DNA from: Paenarthrobacter ilicis | GTDB taxonomy: Bacteria; Actinomycetota; Actinomycetes; Actinomycetales; Micrococcaceae | DNA: 64,000 nt | Direction of reading: 5' to 3' | NCBI RefSeq assembly: GCF_016907545.1 | Contig: NZ_JAFBCD010000001.1 | Coordinates: 1,798,001-1,862,000, forward strand | Shown here: positions 1 to 8,833 of the stretch, in pieces | Layout of the letters: the number at the start of each line of letters is the position of its first letter | How positions within the stretch are numbered: the stretch's first letter is position 1 | Notes under the pieces: generated by a model | Databases searched by the model: none | What the model saw: the letters and a program-made list of their open reading frames with translations, nothing else | What the model was told of the DNA's origin: nothing | Position numbers and translations under genes: made by a program

Positions 1-1
1 G

Positions 2-886
2 CGTGTCCGCACGTCCGCTTTCGGGCTTAGAGAACTTCATGTCAGGATCGGCGCCTCACTTGATGACCTCCATCGGATACCGTTGCCCGCTTCGCTAGAC
101 TCACTGACTACTGATGCGGCGGGGACCTATTTTAAGGCGAATATTGAGGGGCGCGCTATACACGGCGAAGTGTGGGCCTTGAGTACCGTCCTTTCTGGTG
201 GAAGTTCAGTTATGTGCCAGCACGAAGTGCTGTATGTTGGCCGCGCGGAAGATGTTAATAGGCGTTTGGATTCTCACAAGACTATTCAAAGAATTTATGA
301 GCAACACGCTCATTCTAAATGGGATATATTCGTTACGCCTCTCGTAATAGAAGAGACCTTGACGCTTTTCGGCGACCACATCGATGACGCCGATACGCAG
401 GGAGACCCTGGCCTCCTGTTTACTGAATTCGGACAACGGGCAGAGGGTAGGGCTAGTGCGACAGCTATCGCGGTAGCAGAACATGCGATGATCTCTTACT
501 TCAAGCCTGACTACAACACCAAGTTGAAGGAGTGGGATGGTCGTCTGCCGACTAAGCATTTCGATGTGATGCGCCGCGGCGGGGCCCGTCTAGCGGTAGT
601 TCATGTCCAGGGTGCTTACGAACTCGCGCGATTCTTCTCCCAAAATGTTCAAGAGGAGCGAACCCACGTCATATGGGCAGAAGTGCCAACCGACACCAGG
701 GTTACCGGGTATGGCGCCATTCCATCCACGCAAGCGCCTCAAGCCAAGGGCTTGGGTGGCTATGACCTGATGTTGAATAGCTCCACAAGTTTAAAGGGTT
801 TGTACGATACGAGTGACATCGTGTTGACGACCTTCGGCGCTTACCCTCCGGACTTAATGCCCTCGGGTTCTGCCTGGACTCTCTAG
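2..886 (+). CDS. GIY-YIG-like nuclease domain protein, 5' truncated by window edge
   Basis: The reading frame is open from base 2 with no in-frame ATG before a TTG at 83, so the true start is probably left of the window. The segment LYVGRAEDVNRRLDSH resembles the second half of a GIY-YIG nuclease core (YIG plus catalytic Arg). A later AEHAMISYFKPDYN matches the usual end of such domains (Glu, then P-x-YN). The first GIY strand is not clear, so activity is uncertain. The roughly 150 C-terminal residues are unassigned. Codon use is more AT-rich than in the catabolic genes further right, which fits acquired DNA. It may belong with the nuclease-like gene at 1376-2635. Alternatives are a Bro/KilA-type or other small nuclease-like protein. 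Confidence 0.5.
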   Translation, partial: RVRTSAFGLRELHVRIGASLDDLHRIPLPASLDSLTTDAAGTYFKANIEGRAIHGEVWALSTVLSGGSSVMCQHEVLYVGRAEDVNRRLDSHKTIQRIYEQHAHSKWDIFVTPLVIEETLTLFGDHIDDADTQGDPGLLFTEFGQRAEGRASATAIAVAEHAMISYFKPDYNTKLKEWDGRLPTKHFDVMRRGGARLAVVHVQGAYELARFFSQNVQEERTHVIWAEVPTDTRVTGYGAIPSTQAPQAKGLGGYDLMLNSSTSLKGLYDTSDIVLTTFGAYPPDLMPSGSAWTL

Positions 887-1375
887 ATTTCCTGCACGCG
901 CACGGTTGGCCTGCAGCCCATCAACTCATGTGCGCCCTGTTAGATAGTCCTTCTGGTGCCGGTACCGGCAACGCGGGAAGCCGGTCACGTTATGGGCCGG
1001 CAAATCAGCTAAGACCCTTTGGTGTCGTTCGTTGGGGCCGTGAGTGACAACGCCCCGCATCATCCTCCCGATCCGCCCCCCGCACCTCTCGCGCTAGCAG
1101 ACCTCCTCGAGGTCGGGGCGCAGTAAGGCTCTACTTCTTGTGCACGAACCCGTTTTCGGGAGCAGCCTAGCCCCGATCAGTTAGAGCCGTGTAGATGAAC
1201 CCACACCCTCAAGGACTTCTGCGCATCGGCAGCGCTTCCCGCATACACCAGAAACGCAGCCGGATAAAGACAGGACGATGACACTACGGCTTATCAGGCA
1301 ACCGATCAAAGTGCTCGGCCAAGGAACCTAACAAAGTACTACCAGGTGACCTTGCGAAGTGGGTTCACTTCATAC
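887..1375. other. gene-free stretch
   Basis: No convincing coding region, RNA gene or repeat is seen. The interval separates two genes that converge on it, and base composition is uneven. Confidence 0.4.
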
Positions 1376-2635
1376 TCATCTGCTCAGGGCCTGCGAATAT
1401 TTGGGCACTGGTTGATGCTGCCGGTACGCTATATCGATCTTCAGGTCACGCACAAGCACGCGGCCGTTGATGATTTCGTGCCGAATAATCCTGTCCTCGC
1501 GGACAACGGCCTTATCGGGGAAGTCGGCGAAGCGGTCGTTGCTCACAACGAATGTCGTCGGATCTTGAGCCACATCGAGAATGGTCTCGTCGGCGCTTGT
1601 GCCTGAAACTACTACGTGAACATTCACGCCGGGCAACTGCGATCGCAGCTTCTCGTCCGTTGGAATGCCGAGTTTTGTGCGTGTTGATGCATCGAACACT
1701 ACCGTCACCTCGAACTCCGATGCCAGCCGTGTGCATAGGGCTCGCACCGCGAAAAGCCCCAAAAACTTACTGCCTTCGTAGGATAAGTTACTTCCATCAA
1801 TTACCAGCGCCTGCACATCGAGTGAGCCTCGGCGTGCTATGTCGCGGAAACGGCGCTCGAGTTTCGCCGCGTCGCGTCGTCTGATGTTGAGTTCCCGATC
1901 GACTTTGCTGATGATTTTTGAGGGACTCCCCTCGCCAAGGTGGCTCTTGCACTTCTCGTGCACCTTTGCCCGTTCGTATGAGTTGCTTGCCCAGCCGAGC
2001 TCCTGCCCATAACGCTCCGCTAGGTCGCGCTCGTCCTGAAGCTCCTTCATGCGATCTTGGATCACTGTGTATTCCTTTAGAGGAGCCCTAAGCTCGTCAT
2101 CGATTGCTGCAGCGCGAGGACTCAACCGATCGATCACGGCGTTACGAGTCTGTATCTCTGTGCTCAATTCCGCGAGGGTGCGCTCGAAGCTTTTACGGTT
2201 GAACATGGAGTACCGCTCCAGCGACTCACGAGCATCAGCCCTGCGCTGAAGGGCTGCCTCTCGTTCACGAGCGAGCTTGGTCCCTTCTGCCTTGAGCTGC
2301 TTGATCTTTGCAAGACCGGCTTCCAGATCGCCCTGCGCTTCGGCGCGCGCCGCTGAGAACCAGTACAGAGGATTCCTTCCGGCCCGAGTTGCCGGGCGGA
2401 TTGCCTCGACGCGAACCATAACCTCGGCAAGAGAGGCTTCCACGTTTTTGAGGCGCTTCTCACGGTTCATGGCGGTGGTCTGTTCGTGCTCAATGTGGTT
2501 ATGGATCACACCGGCATCGAATTCGTCGTACCATGCAATCTGTTCGACTAGTTCGCTCTCCTTCGAGCGAAGCTCGGCGAGGCTCGTCACGTGTGCCTCA
2601 ATTTGTAGCGCCAACGGGTTGAACTGAACCACCAC
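1376..2635 (-). CDS. coiled-coil protein with C-terminal NYN/PIN-like ribonuclease domain
   Basis: The protein has 419 residues with a GTG start, chosen because GAAAGGA lies about 8 bases upstream. Residues 15-265 are Arg/Glu/Leu-rich with heptad character, consistent with a long coiled coil. Residues 275-400 look like a NYN (Zc3h12a-like, PIN-fold) ribonuclease: VIDGSNLSY gives Asp280 and Asn283, VVFDAST gives Asp315, SADETILDVA gives Asp349 and Glu350, and VVSNDRFADF gives Asp367 and Asp371. These are the positions where this fold holds metal-binding acidic residues. The likely role is metal-dependent RNA cleavage, with the coiled coil used for oligomerisation or target sensing. The substrate is unknown. 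With a GIY-YIG-like gene beside it and an IS element 1 kb away, a defence or toxin role is possible but unproven. Confidence 0.7.
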   Translation of the reverse strand: MVVQFNPLALQIEAHVTSLAELRSKESELVEQIAWYDEFDAGVIHNHIEHEQTTAMNREKRLKNVEASLAEVMVRVEAIRPATRAGRNPLYWFSAARAEAQGDLEAGLAKIKQLKAEGTKLAREREAALQRRADARESLERYSMFNRKSFERTLAELSTEIQTRNAVIDRLSPRAAAIDDELRAPLKEYTVIQDRMKELQDERDLAERYGQELGWASNSYERAKVHEKCKSHLGEGSPSKIISKVDRELNIRRRDAAKLERRFRDIARRGSLDVQALVIDGSNLSYEGSKFLGLFAVRALCTRLASEFEVTVVFDASTRTKLGIPTDEKLRSQLPGVNVHVVVSGTSADETILDVAQDPTTFVVSNDRFADFPDKAVVREDRIIRHEIINGRVLVRDLKIDIAYRQHQPVPKYSQALSR

Positions 2636-2942
2636 TCATAGTCCTTTCGTCCTTCTCACTTCGATGCAGCCTGGTTCAGAAGAGATCGCGCAGTCACTTC
2701 AATTGACCAGCGTGCCCAGGCAGCTCGGATGTCCATTTCCCGGTGGAAAGTCCTTACGACCACGTGTTATGACCATACTCGACGCCGTGCGGCCCGACTC
2801 AACTTGTCGTCTGTGTCGGCACTGCCTGTATATCGATACGCAGCAGGAACTCGACGTCGGAAACCGGACCTTCGTGACCCACCATCGACCATACGTGACT
2901 GTCCCTGATGGGGATCTGAGTGTTCTTTGGGTCTCGAATAAG

Positions 2943-3060
2943 TGTTCATACGAGCTTCGCATCTCGATTCGAGCCTCGATCAGTCGTGACCGCGCCGTAT
3001 GCGCCGTTACCAATGCGCCTTCCGACTGTGGCCAACGAGTCGACTTTTTCGTAGGGCCGA
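2943..3060 (-). pseudogene. decayed helix-turn-helix tail, copy 1
   Basis: On the minus strand this reads YEKVDSLATVGRRIG, then loses two bases relative to the copy at 3470-3590 and continues in another frame as TAHTARSRLIEARIEMRSSYEH. The pattern (small residues, VGRRxGV, TVRxRLxEAGIxMR) resembles the HTH found at the end of serine recombinases and related small DNA-binding proteins. No intact start or upstream domain is visible. Confidence 0.55.
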
Positions 3061-3447
3061 GCCCCTCCCTGATCTGCTGTTCATCCATGCTCACCTTGCG
3101 TGGGTGACGGGTGGCCTACGTATATGCATATTGGGGTTACCTTGATGTAGGCAAGCATGGTCTGATGCGCCGGCCGGTTGTTATTGCTCCCCGTTTGTGC
3201 TTTACATATTCCGTGACCATGAACGACCCAAGATTGTTGGCTTTGCGCCGTGCGGCCTGGCGTTCAGCCGGGATACTTAAACCCACTACCTGCCCATCTC
3301 GCTGCGCTTGTTCGCGGGCGGATACTCGTATGTATGAGACGGCACGCTTCGGACCGGCCGGATCAGGGAGGCCTTCGTCATTGGTGTGCCGGTTGGTTCA
3401 ACGTGATCCATCCATTTCACTTGTCTTCCATTAAATATCTACTGCAG

Positions 3448-3593
3448 TTATGCCTCATGCGGCAGCAGATGCTCATATGAACTTCGCATCTCGATGCCAG
3501 CTTCAACTAGCCGTGACCGCACCGTATGTGCCGTCACACCCATGCGCTTTCCGAGCGTGGCGAGTGAGTCAACTTGTTCGTAGAGCCAAACCG
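3448..3593 (-). pseudogene. helix-turn-helix tail, copy 2, cut by the IS element
   Basis: The minus-strand frame reads LYEQVDSLATLGKRMGVT, then AHTVRSRLVEAGIEMRS, and ends with TAA at 3448-3450. It is open up to the left end of the IS3-family element, so the N-terminal part was probably removed by the insertion. No continuation was recognised right of the element. It pairs with the frameshifted copy about 530 bases to the left, so a duplication came before the decay. A recombinase or resolvase tail is the best guess. Confidence 0.55.
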
Positions 3594-3620
3594 CGGGACT
3601 GCCCCCGGTTTTGTTGACTC
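3594..3620 (+). repeat. IS left terminal inverted repeat
   Basis: It reads GGGACTGCCCC from 3595, then TTTTGTTGACTC. It pairs with the right repeat at 4812-4838. Confidence 0.88.
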
Positions 3621-3651
3621 CTTGACCTAGCGAGCTTGTGCTCGTGGAAGG

Positions 3652-3942
3652 ATGTTGACCATGCCCACGGCTTATGGGGCGGAGTTCCGCCAGGATGTTA
3701 TTGATGTGGCCCGCAAGGGCGAGGCGCCGCTGGCGCAGATAGCGAAGGATTTCGGGCTTTCGGTCACGACGCTCAAGCGCTGGATTGCCATCGCCGACCG
3801 TAAGGAATCCGGGGCCGGCCCGGCGGCGACGGAGTCGGCCGAAATGCGGGAGCTGAAGAAGCGGAACCGCCTGTTGGAGCAGGAGAACGAGATTCTGCGC
3901 CGGGCCGCGGCCTATCTGGCCAGGGACATAAACCCAAAATGA
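3652..3942 (+). CDS. IS3-family transposase OrfA
   Basis: The product has 96 residues. Residues 10-40 form the Transposase_8/IS911-type HTH (FRQDVIDVARKGEAPLAQIAKDFGLS). Residues 63-90 form a leucine-zipper coiled coil (MRELKKRNRLLEQENEILRR) used for multimerisation. The stop codon overlaps the OrfB start as ATGA at 3939-3942, and OrfB lies in the -1 frame. That is the arrangement from which this family makes the OrfAB fusion by programmed frameshifting. A second ATG at 3661 is an alternative start. Confidence 0.92.
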   Translation: MLTMPTAYGAEFRQDVIDVARKGEAPLAQIAKDFGLSVTTLKRWIAIADRKESGAGPAATESAEMRELKKRNRLLEQENEILRRAAAYLARDINPK

Positions 3943-4805
3943 TCTACCCGCTGGTCACGGATCTTGCCGCCGACGGTGTTCCCGTGGCGGTGACCTGCAG
4001 GGTGTTGGGATTCAGCAAGCAAGGCTATTACCGGTGGAGGGCCAGCCCGGTGACCGAACGGGACTGGGTAGATGCGCACCTGGTCAACGCCGCCCGGGAC
4101 ATCCATGCCGAGGATCCTGCGTTCGGGTACCGGTTCATCGCCGATGAGCTCCCGGAGAAGGGCATCGAGGCGGGTGAGAACAGGGTCCAGCGCCTGTGCA
4201 GGGACCACGGCATCTGGTCAGTGTTCTCGAAGAAGCGGGGCCTGAACCGGAAGCCGGGGCCACCGGTCCACGACGACCTGGTGGAGCGGGACTTCACCGC
4301 CGCCGCCCCCAACGAGCTGTGGCTGACGGACATCACCGAACACCCCACTGCCGAGGGGAAGCTTTACCTCTGCGCGGTGAAGGACGTCTACTCCGGAAGG
4401 ATCGTCGGCTACTCGATGGACTCGCGGATGAAGTCCTCGCTTGCCGTCGCCGCCTTGGAGAACGCGGTGCGGGCGCGCCGCCCGGCAGGGACAGTGGTGC
4501 ACTCGGATCGAGGGTCCCAGTTCCGGTCCCGTCGATTCGTCGAATCACTCCGGCACAACGGGCTCACCGGATCGATGGGCAGGGTCGGGGCGTGCGCGGA
4601 CAATGCCGCGATGGAATCGTTCTTCTCGATGCTGCAGAAGAACGTACTGGACCGTCAGCGGTGGCTCACCAGGCAGGACCTCCGGCTGGCCATCACGACT
4701 TGGATCGAGAGGACCTACCACCGCCGGCGACGGCAAAGACGGCTAGGAAAACTCACGCCCATCGAATATGAAACAATCAACCGGACCGCGCTCACTGCGG
4801 CCTAA
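3939..4805 (+). CDS. IS3-family transposase OrfB (DDE integrase core)
   Basis: The product has 288 residues. An N-terminal HTH_21-like segment (GFSKQGYYRWR) precedes an rve-type integrase core. The catalytic triad is Asp131 (LWLTDITEH), Asp190 (VHSDRGSQF) and Glu226 (NAAMESFFSMLQ), with 35 residues between the last two, the DD(35)E spacing of IS3 elements. It catalyses strand transfer of the element, together with OrfA or as an OrfAB fusion. No internal stop or frameshift is seen. Confidence 0.94.
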   Translation: MIYPLVTDLAADGVPVAVTCRVLGFSKQGYYRWRASPVTERDWVDAHLVNAARDIHAEDPAFGYRFIADELPEKGIEAGENRVQRLCRDHGIWSVFSKKRGLNRKPGPPVHDDLVERDFTAAAPNELWLTDITEHPTAEGKLYLCAVKDVYSGRIVGYSMDSRMKSSLAVAALENAVRARRPAGTVVHSDRGSQFRSRRFVESLRHNGLTGSMGRVGACADNAAMESFFSMLQKNVLDRQRWLTRQDLRLAITTWIERTYHRRRRQRRLGKLTPIEYETINRTALTAA

Positions 4806-4811
4806 GACCCC

Positions 4812-4838
4812 GAGTCAACAAAAGCCGGGGCAGTCCCA
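4812..4838 (-). repeat. IS right terminal inverted repeat
   Basis: The reverse complement reads TGGGACTGCCCC, then CTTTTGTTGACTC, matching the left repeat except at two internal positions and the terminal base. Confidence 0.88.
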
Positions 4839-5252
4839 AGTGCTTTCGGGATGGTCTAGTCGGCGTTGGCGACGCGACGCTTCGTATGAACACGCGAGCG
4901 TTTCCGGCGCAGAGTGCTAGTTCCTAGCTATCCTCCGGAATATTGGCAGCTCAGGCGATCTTCGGCTGAGTAGATTTAAGCCGACCCGTCTGCCGATATG
5001 CCCCTAGATGTCACGCTGGGTTTCGCGAGGTCTGACTTGTGTTCGCGCCACAGGCTAGGGCATGGACACATCAATCAACGTCTTCCTTGACCGGGACGAA
5101 TTCAGATGAGGCAATGGGGAAGAAAACCGTCATCACGTGGCCTCGAGTTCTTCGGCGTCTTCGCGGCCTTGCATGGCCGTCTGTCGGCTGTCTCGGGATC
5201 CTTGATTACGGGCCGATTCGGACCGTGGACGGAATTCCGCCCACACGCGATC
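4839..5252. other. gene-free stretch between IS element and glycoside operon
   Basis: No credible gene was found. It may contain decayed sequence from the element's target. Nothing in it continues the truncated HTH frame on the left side of the insertion. Confidence 0.4.
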
Positions 5253-5288
5253 GTGGGAGGTACGAGAGAGAATTGCCGCACCTCCCAC
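5253..5288 (-). terminator. hairpin downstream of the glycoside operon
   Basis: GTGGGAGGT at 5253-5261 and ACCTCCCAC at 5280-5288 form a perfect 9-bp stem with an 18-base loop, directly after the stop codon of the last operon gene. There is no U-tract, so it could be a terminator or a 3' mRNA-stabilising hairpin. Confidence 0.5.
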
Positions 5289-5294
5289 TGCTGC

Positions 5295-6194
5295 CTATTT
5301 CAGGACGCTGCTGGGTACGAGTACGTCGAGCTCGTCAAGCGTGTAGGGGTCGTTCTCGTAAGGGTCGCCCTTAGTGATGGTGTTGAGGTCTTCGTACTCG
5401 GACCAGATGCTGACTTTGCCGCCGCCGGTGTGGAACACCTGACCGGTGACGTCGCCGGCTTCGGGTGTGCAGAGCCAGGTCACGATTGGCGGTACGTGCT
5501 CCACCGGTCCGGGACCCTTCTTGGCCGCAGCGAACATCTCGTCGGACATACGCCCTTCCGCGTGGGCTTTCTCAAGTTCGGGGAGCATTAGCTCGTAGGT
5601 GCGCGTGGAGGCGCCGGGGGCGAAGGTATTGGCGGTGACGCCGGTGCCTTTGAGTTCCGTGGAGAGTCCTTTCATCATCGATACAGTGCCGCCCATGGCC
5701 GCAGCGAACACTGGGTTTCCCACGCCGCCGCGTGCGCCCTCGGATGCGACGGAGACGAAGCGGCCGTAACCGCGTGAGATCATGCCGGGAACGGTGGCGC
5801 GGGCGAGCCAGAACTTCTGGCCGAGGAAGAGGCCCATCAGTTTGTCGTACTGTTCATCCGATATGTCGATCTGCCCGTTCATGACGGCGCCAGCGATCGC
5901 AAGCACGATGTCGACCTGTCCGAAAGCTTCATCGGCTGTGGCGACAAGGTTCGCGCAGCCCTGTGGGTCTGCGATCGAGTCGTAGTTGGCGACGGCTTCA
6001 CCGCCTGCTGCCCGGATCTCTTCGACGGTGGCGTCTGCTGCGGCTGAACTTTTGCCTTGGCCGGCGGCGCTGGTACCAAGGTCATTGACGACGACTCGGG
6101 CCCCTTGGGCTGCCAGGGACAAGGCGCACGCCTTGCCGACGCCGTTGCCGGCGCCGGTCACGATGGCTACTTTGCCTTCCAGACGCTTACTCAT
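5295..6194 (-). CDS. short-chain dehydrogenase/reductase-like protein lacking catalytic Tyr and Lys
   Basis: The protein has 299 residues, with ATG preceded by TAGGAGAA. The Rossmann motif TGAGNGVG (residues 13-20) and acidic VVVNDLG are intact, as is the nucleotide-binding AIAG turn near 99-102. The active-site YxxxK is instead F163-A-A-A-M167 in GNPVFAAAMGG, confirmed from the DNA (TTC and ATG codons). The Ser region FVSVASEGA is kept. NAD(P) binding therefore looks possible, but the normal hydride-transfer chemistry does not. The NDLG signature recalls hydroxysteroid/multifunctional-enzyme SDRs. It is the last gene of the operon (13199-5295) and may act on, or bind, the aglycone released by the glycosidases. 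Confidence 0.8.
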   Translation of the reverse strand: MSKRLEGKVAIVTGAGNGVGKACALSLAAQGARVVVNDLGTSAAGQGKSSAAADATVEEIRAAGGEAVANYDSIADPQGCANLVATADEAFGQVDIVLAIAGAVMNGQIDISDEQYDKLMGLFLGQKFWLARATVPGMISRGYGRFVSVASEGARGGVGNPVFAAAMGGTVSMMKGLSTELKGTGVTANTFAPGASTRTYELMLPELEKAHAEGRMSDEMFAAAKKGPGPVEHVPPIVTWLCTPEAGDVTGQVFHTGGGKVSIWSEYEDLNTITKGDPYENDPYTLDELDVLVPSSVLK

Positions 6195-6338
6195 GGTGGG
6201 GTTCTCCTAAATATTGGTTGAGCCGTTTGCCGGCCGGATTGCTACTGCGGTGGGATGTTGTTGTGCGGTGGTGTAGGACGGCGGGGACGCACCTCATGCT
6301 GCTGTGGGCGCCCCCGCGTCGGCTGAATGGTGCTGGTG

Positions 6339-8759
6339 CTAGTTGTGGTGGCTGACCAGGGTTTCGACGGTGACGTCGGAGAAGAAGCTGCGATCGCTGC
6401 TTCTGAGTTCCCGTCGTTCGCCGGTCACCTCGAATGAGCCTGTGAGCGCGTGGTCATCGGAGTTTGTGCCGATGAAGACGTTGGTGGTGCCGGGGTCGAC
6501 GGAGAAGCCGCCGCGGGCGTTTGAGTGCCCCAGTTGGTTGGCCGAGACGGTGAAGGTGATTCGTTGTGACTCGCCTGGTTCCAGTTCCACCCGCGCGAAT
6601 CCTCCGAGGACCTGGGCTGGCCGGGTGATGCCTGCCGTTTTGTTGCCGAGGTAGAGCTGGACGACCTGAGCGCCTGAGGTCTCACCGGTGTTGCGGATGA
6701 TCGCTGCGATGGTGAGCTCTTCATCGGTGCTGATGGTCTCGGGGGTGATGGCCAGTTCGTCCAGTTCAAAGTTGGTGTAGCTGAGGCCGAATCCGAACGG
6801 GAACAGCGGGGTGGCGGGTCCGTCGATGTAATGAGTTCCGAAGGGGGTGTGGCTGCGGTATCCGCTGGCGTTGCGCTGGTGGTGGAAGATCGGGAGCTGT
6901 CCTTGGTTCCGGGGGATGGTGTAGGGGAGCTTGCCGCTGGGGTTCACTTCACCGGTGAGGACCTTCGCCAGTGCTGAGATGCCGCCAACACCGTTGAAGG
7001 AAGCGTGGACAATGGCATCGGCTTTGAGCAGGTCAGCGGGCATGATGTACGGGCGGCCGGCGACCAGGACAACGGTGGTGGGTTTGCCCAGTGCCGTCAC
7101 TGCCGAGATCAGCCGGCGCTGGACCTCCGGAAGTTCAATGCTCAGTGAGTCGCTGGCCTCTCCTTCGGTGCGGTCGCCCACGAACCAGGCGCTGGCGCCA
7201 CCCACGGCGAGAATGACGACGTCGGCCTCCCGGGCGGCGTCGACGGCGCGATCGAACGCGGCGTCGTCGAGGTCAACGGCAATGCCGGTGCCCGGTTCTG
7301 TAACGATCGATGCTCCCCGGGCTGAAAGTTCCTCGGCCAATCCCCTCACGTTGTAGTCCTTGCGGACCCATTCTTCTTGTGGGAGCGGCTTGTTGCCGGA
7401 GGTGTCAGCGCTGGGGAGGTAGTCCTCGACGCCGACCATGTTGTTGAATCCGCCCTGCGCCATGAAGAGTCCAACAGCGCGGGCTGCGGGGTAGGAGTAG
7501 GCGGGATATTGCAGCGCGGCCGCGTTTGCGTGGGGTCCAACGACGGCGATGCGGGTGTTGGTGCTGCTCAGGGGCAGAAGACCATCGTTTTTGAGGAGGG
7601 TGACGCTGCGGGCGGCCATTTCTTCGGCGATGTCGCGTCCTTCGGCGGCTACGGCGTCGAGGTCGATTGTTTCCTGGGCGTAGGGCTGTTCGAAGAGTCC
7701 GAGTTCGAACTTCGCTGTCAGCAGTCGCAGGGCGGAGGTGTCGACGAGGGTTTCGGGGATGTTGCCGTTGCGTACTTCCGTGGCCAGGAGCGGACCATAG
7801 GACCAGGGGGCCGGCAATTCAAGGTCCAGGCCTGCTTCCAGTCCGAGACGGGCAGCTTCTGCTGCGTCTTTGGCTGCCAGTGCCCGGTCGACGGCGTGCT
7901 GGAAGGAGATGTAGTCGGAAGAGACGTAGCCGTCGAATTCCAGCGTGCCGCGCAGGAATGTCGTGAGTAGCTCGTGGGAGATGACTGCGGGTACGCCGTT
8001 GACTTCGGAGTAGGTGTTCATGACCGAGCGGAGCTTCGAGAGTTGGATAGCTGCTTCAAAGGGGTACGCGAAGACGTCCCGGATGCGGCGCGAGCCGGCT
8101 TCGACGTTGGAGGAGTTCAGGCCGCCTTCGGAGGCTCCATAGCCGAGGAAGTGCTTGGCGGTAGCTACAACACCGTCGGCCAGGTCATCGCCCTGCAACC
8201 CGCCAATGTATGCCGTTCCGAACGCGGCGACCAGGTACGGGTCCTCGCCAAAGGTTTCATGCACTCGCCCCCAGCGCGGTTCCAAGGACACGTCGAGGGA
8301 AGGGCCAAGGGCTTGGGTGAGGCCGAGTCGGCGCATCTGGCGGCGGACGAGTTCGCCCATTTTTTGGCTCAGTTCGGGGCTCCAGGTCGCGGCGACCCCG
8401 GTTTCGGTGGGGAAGACGACGTGACCGGGTGCCTGGGTTCCGGCGATGGCTTCGTTGTGGAACACGGCCGGGACGCCCAGCCGGGTGTTCTCAACGAGGT
8501 GGCGCTGGATGAGGTTGACCTCGTCGGCGACGCGCTGCGGTGTGGTGCCGCCCGTGGAGGTGAGCGGTGCGACCTGACCGATGCCATGTCCCAGCACGGG
8601 CCCGAGGTTATCGGTCAGCAGGCCTTCGGCTCCGAGGACGGCCTGGGGCATGATGCATGTCAGTTGCTGGGCCTTTTCTTCGATGGTCATCTCTGCCAGC
8701 AGCAGTTGGGCGCGTTCGTGGGGTGGCAGGGCTGGGTTGCGGAAAGACGTGGTGTCCAT
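6339..8759 (-). CDS. glycoside hydrolase family 3 beta-glycosidase (with fibronectin-III-like domain)
   Basis: The product has 806 residues. ATG at 8759 was chosen over longer upstream frames because AAGGA precedes it and homology begins there. The N-terminal TIM barrel includes KHFLGYG (Lys202-His203) and the nucleophile Asp282 in VSSDYISF. The middle alpha/beta sandwich ends near residue 690. The last 100 residues form the Fn3-like domain (AQVVQLYLGN and GFARVELEPGES). No signal peptide is present, so it cleaves terminal beta-linked sugars (glucose or xylose) in the cytoplasm after import by the operon's MFS carrier. It is the fifth gene of the operon, 74 bases after the other GH3 gene. Confidence 0.92.
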   Translation of the reverse strand: MDTTSFRNPALPPHERAQLLLAEMTIEEKAQQLTCIMPQAVLGAEGLLTDNLGPVLGHGIGQVAPLTSTGGTTPQRVADEVNLIQRHLVENTRLGVPAVFHNEAIAGTQAPGHVVFPTETGVAATWSPELSQKMGELVRRQMRRLGLTQALGPSLDVSLEPRWGRVHETFGEDPYLVAAFGTAYIGGLQGDDLADGVVATAKHFLGYGASEGGLNSSNVEAGSRRIRDVFAYPFEAAIQLSKLRSVMNTYSEVNGVPAVISHELLTTFLRGTLEFDGYVSSDYISFQHAVDRALAAKDAAEAARLGLEAGLDLELPAPWSYGPLLATEVRNGNIPETLVDTSALRLLTAKFELGLFEQPYAQETIDLDAVAAEGRDIAEEMAARSVTLLKNDGLLPLSSTNTRIAVVGPHANAAALQYPAYSYPAARAVGLFMAQGGFNNMVGVEDYLPSADTSGNKPLPQEEWVRKDYNVRGLAEELSARGASIVTEPGTGIAVDLDDAAFDRAVDAAREADVVILAVGGASAWFVGDRTEGEASDSLSIELPEVQRRLISAVTALGKPTTVVLVAGRPYIMPADLLKADAIVHASFNGVGGISALAKVLTGEVNPSGKLPYTIPRNQGQLPIFHHQRNASGYRSHTPFGTHYIDGPATPLFPFGFGLSYTNFELDELAITPETISTDEELTIAAIIRNTGETSGAQVVQLYLGNKTAGITRPAQVLGGFARVELEPGESQRITFTVSANQLGHSNARGGFSVDPGTTNVFIGTNSDDHALTGSFEVTGERRELRSSDRSFFSDVTVETLVSHHN

Positions 8760-8833
8760 GAGTGTGTCCTTGGGTTTCTGGTGGTGGGTTGGAAGCGCCC
8801 CGCGAAGAGGGCGAAAGTGTGCTGGGTGAAGCG

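Larger units (their letters stand above)
3594..4838 (+). mobile_element. IS3-family insertion sequence
   Basis: The element is about 1.25 kb and has two overlapping transposase frames between near-perfect terminal inverted repeats. The repeats start GGGACTGCCCC and end TTTTGTTGACTC inward, with two mismatches in the shared core. The right end finishes in the usual CA; the left end begins CG rather than TG. No 3- or 4-base target duplication flanks it, so one end may have been altered after insertion. Both transposase frames look intact, so the copy could still be active or only recently immobilised. Confidence 0.9.

Noticed and set aside
1376..2635. Toxin-antitoxin pair
   Set aside because: No small partner gene abuts the NYN protein, so no antitoxin can be named.
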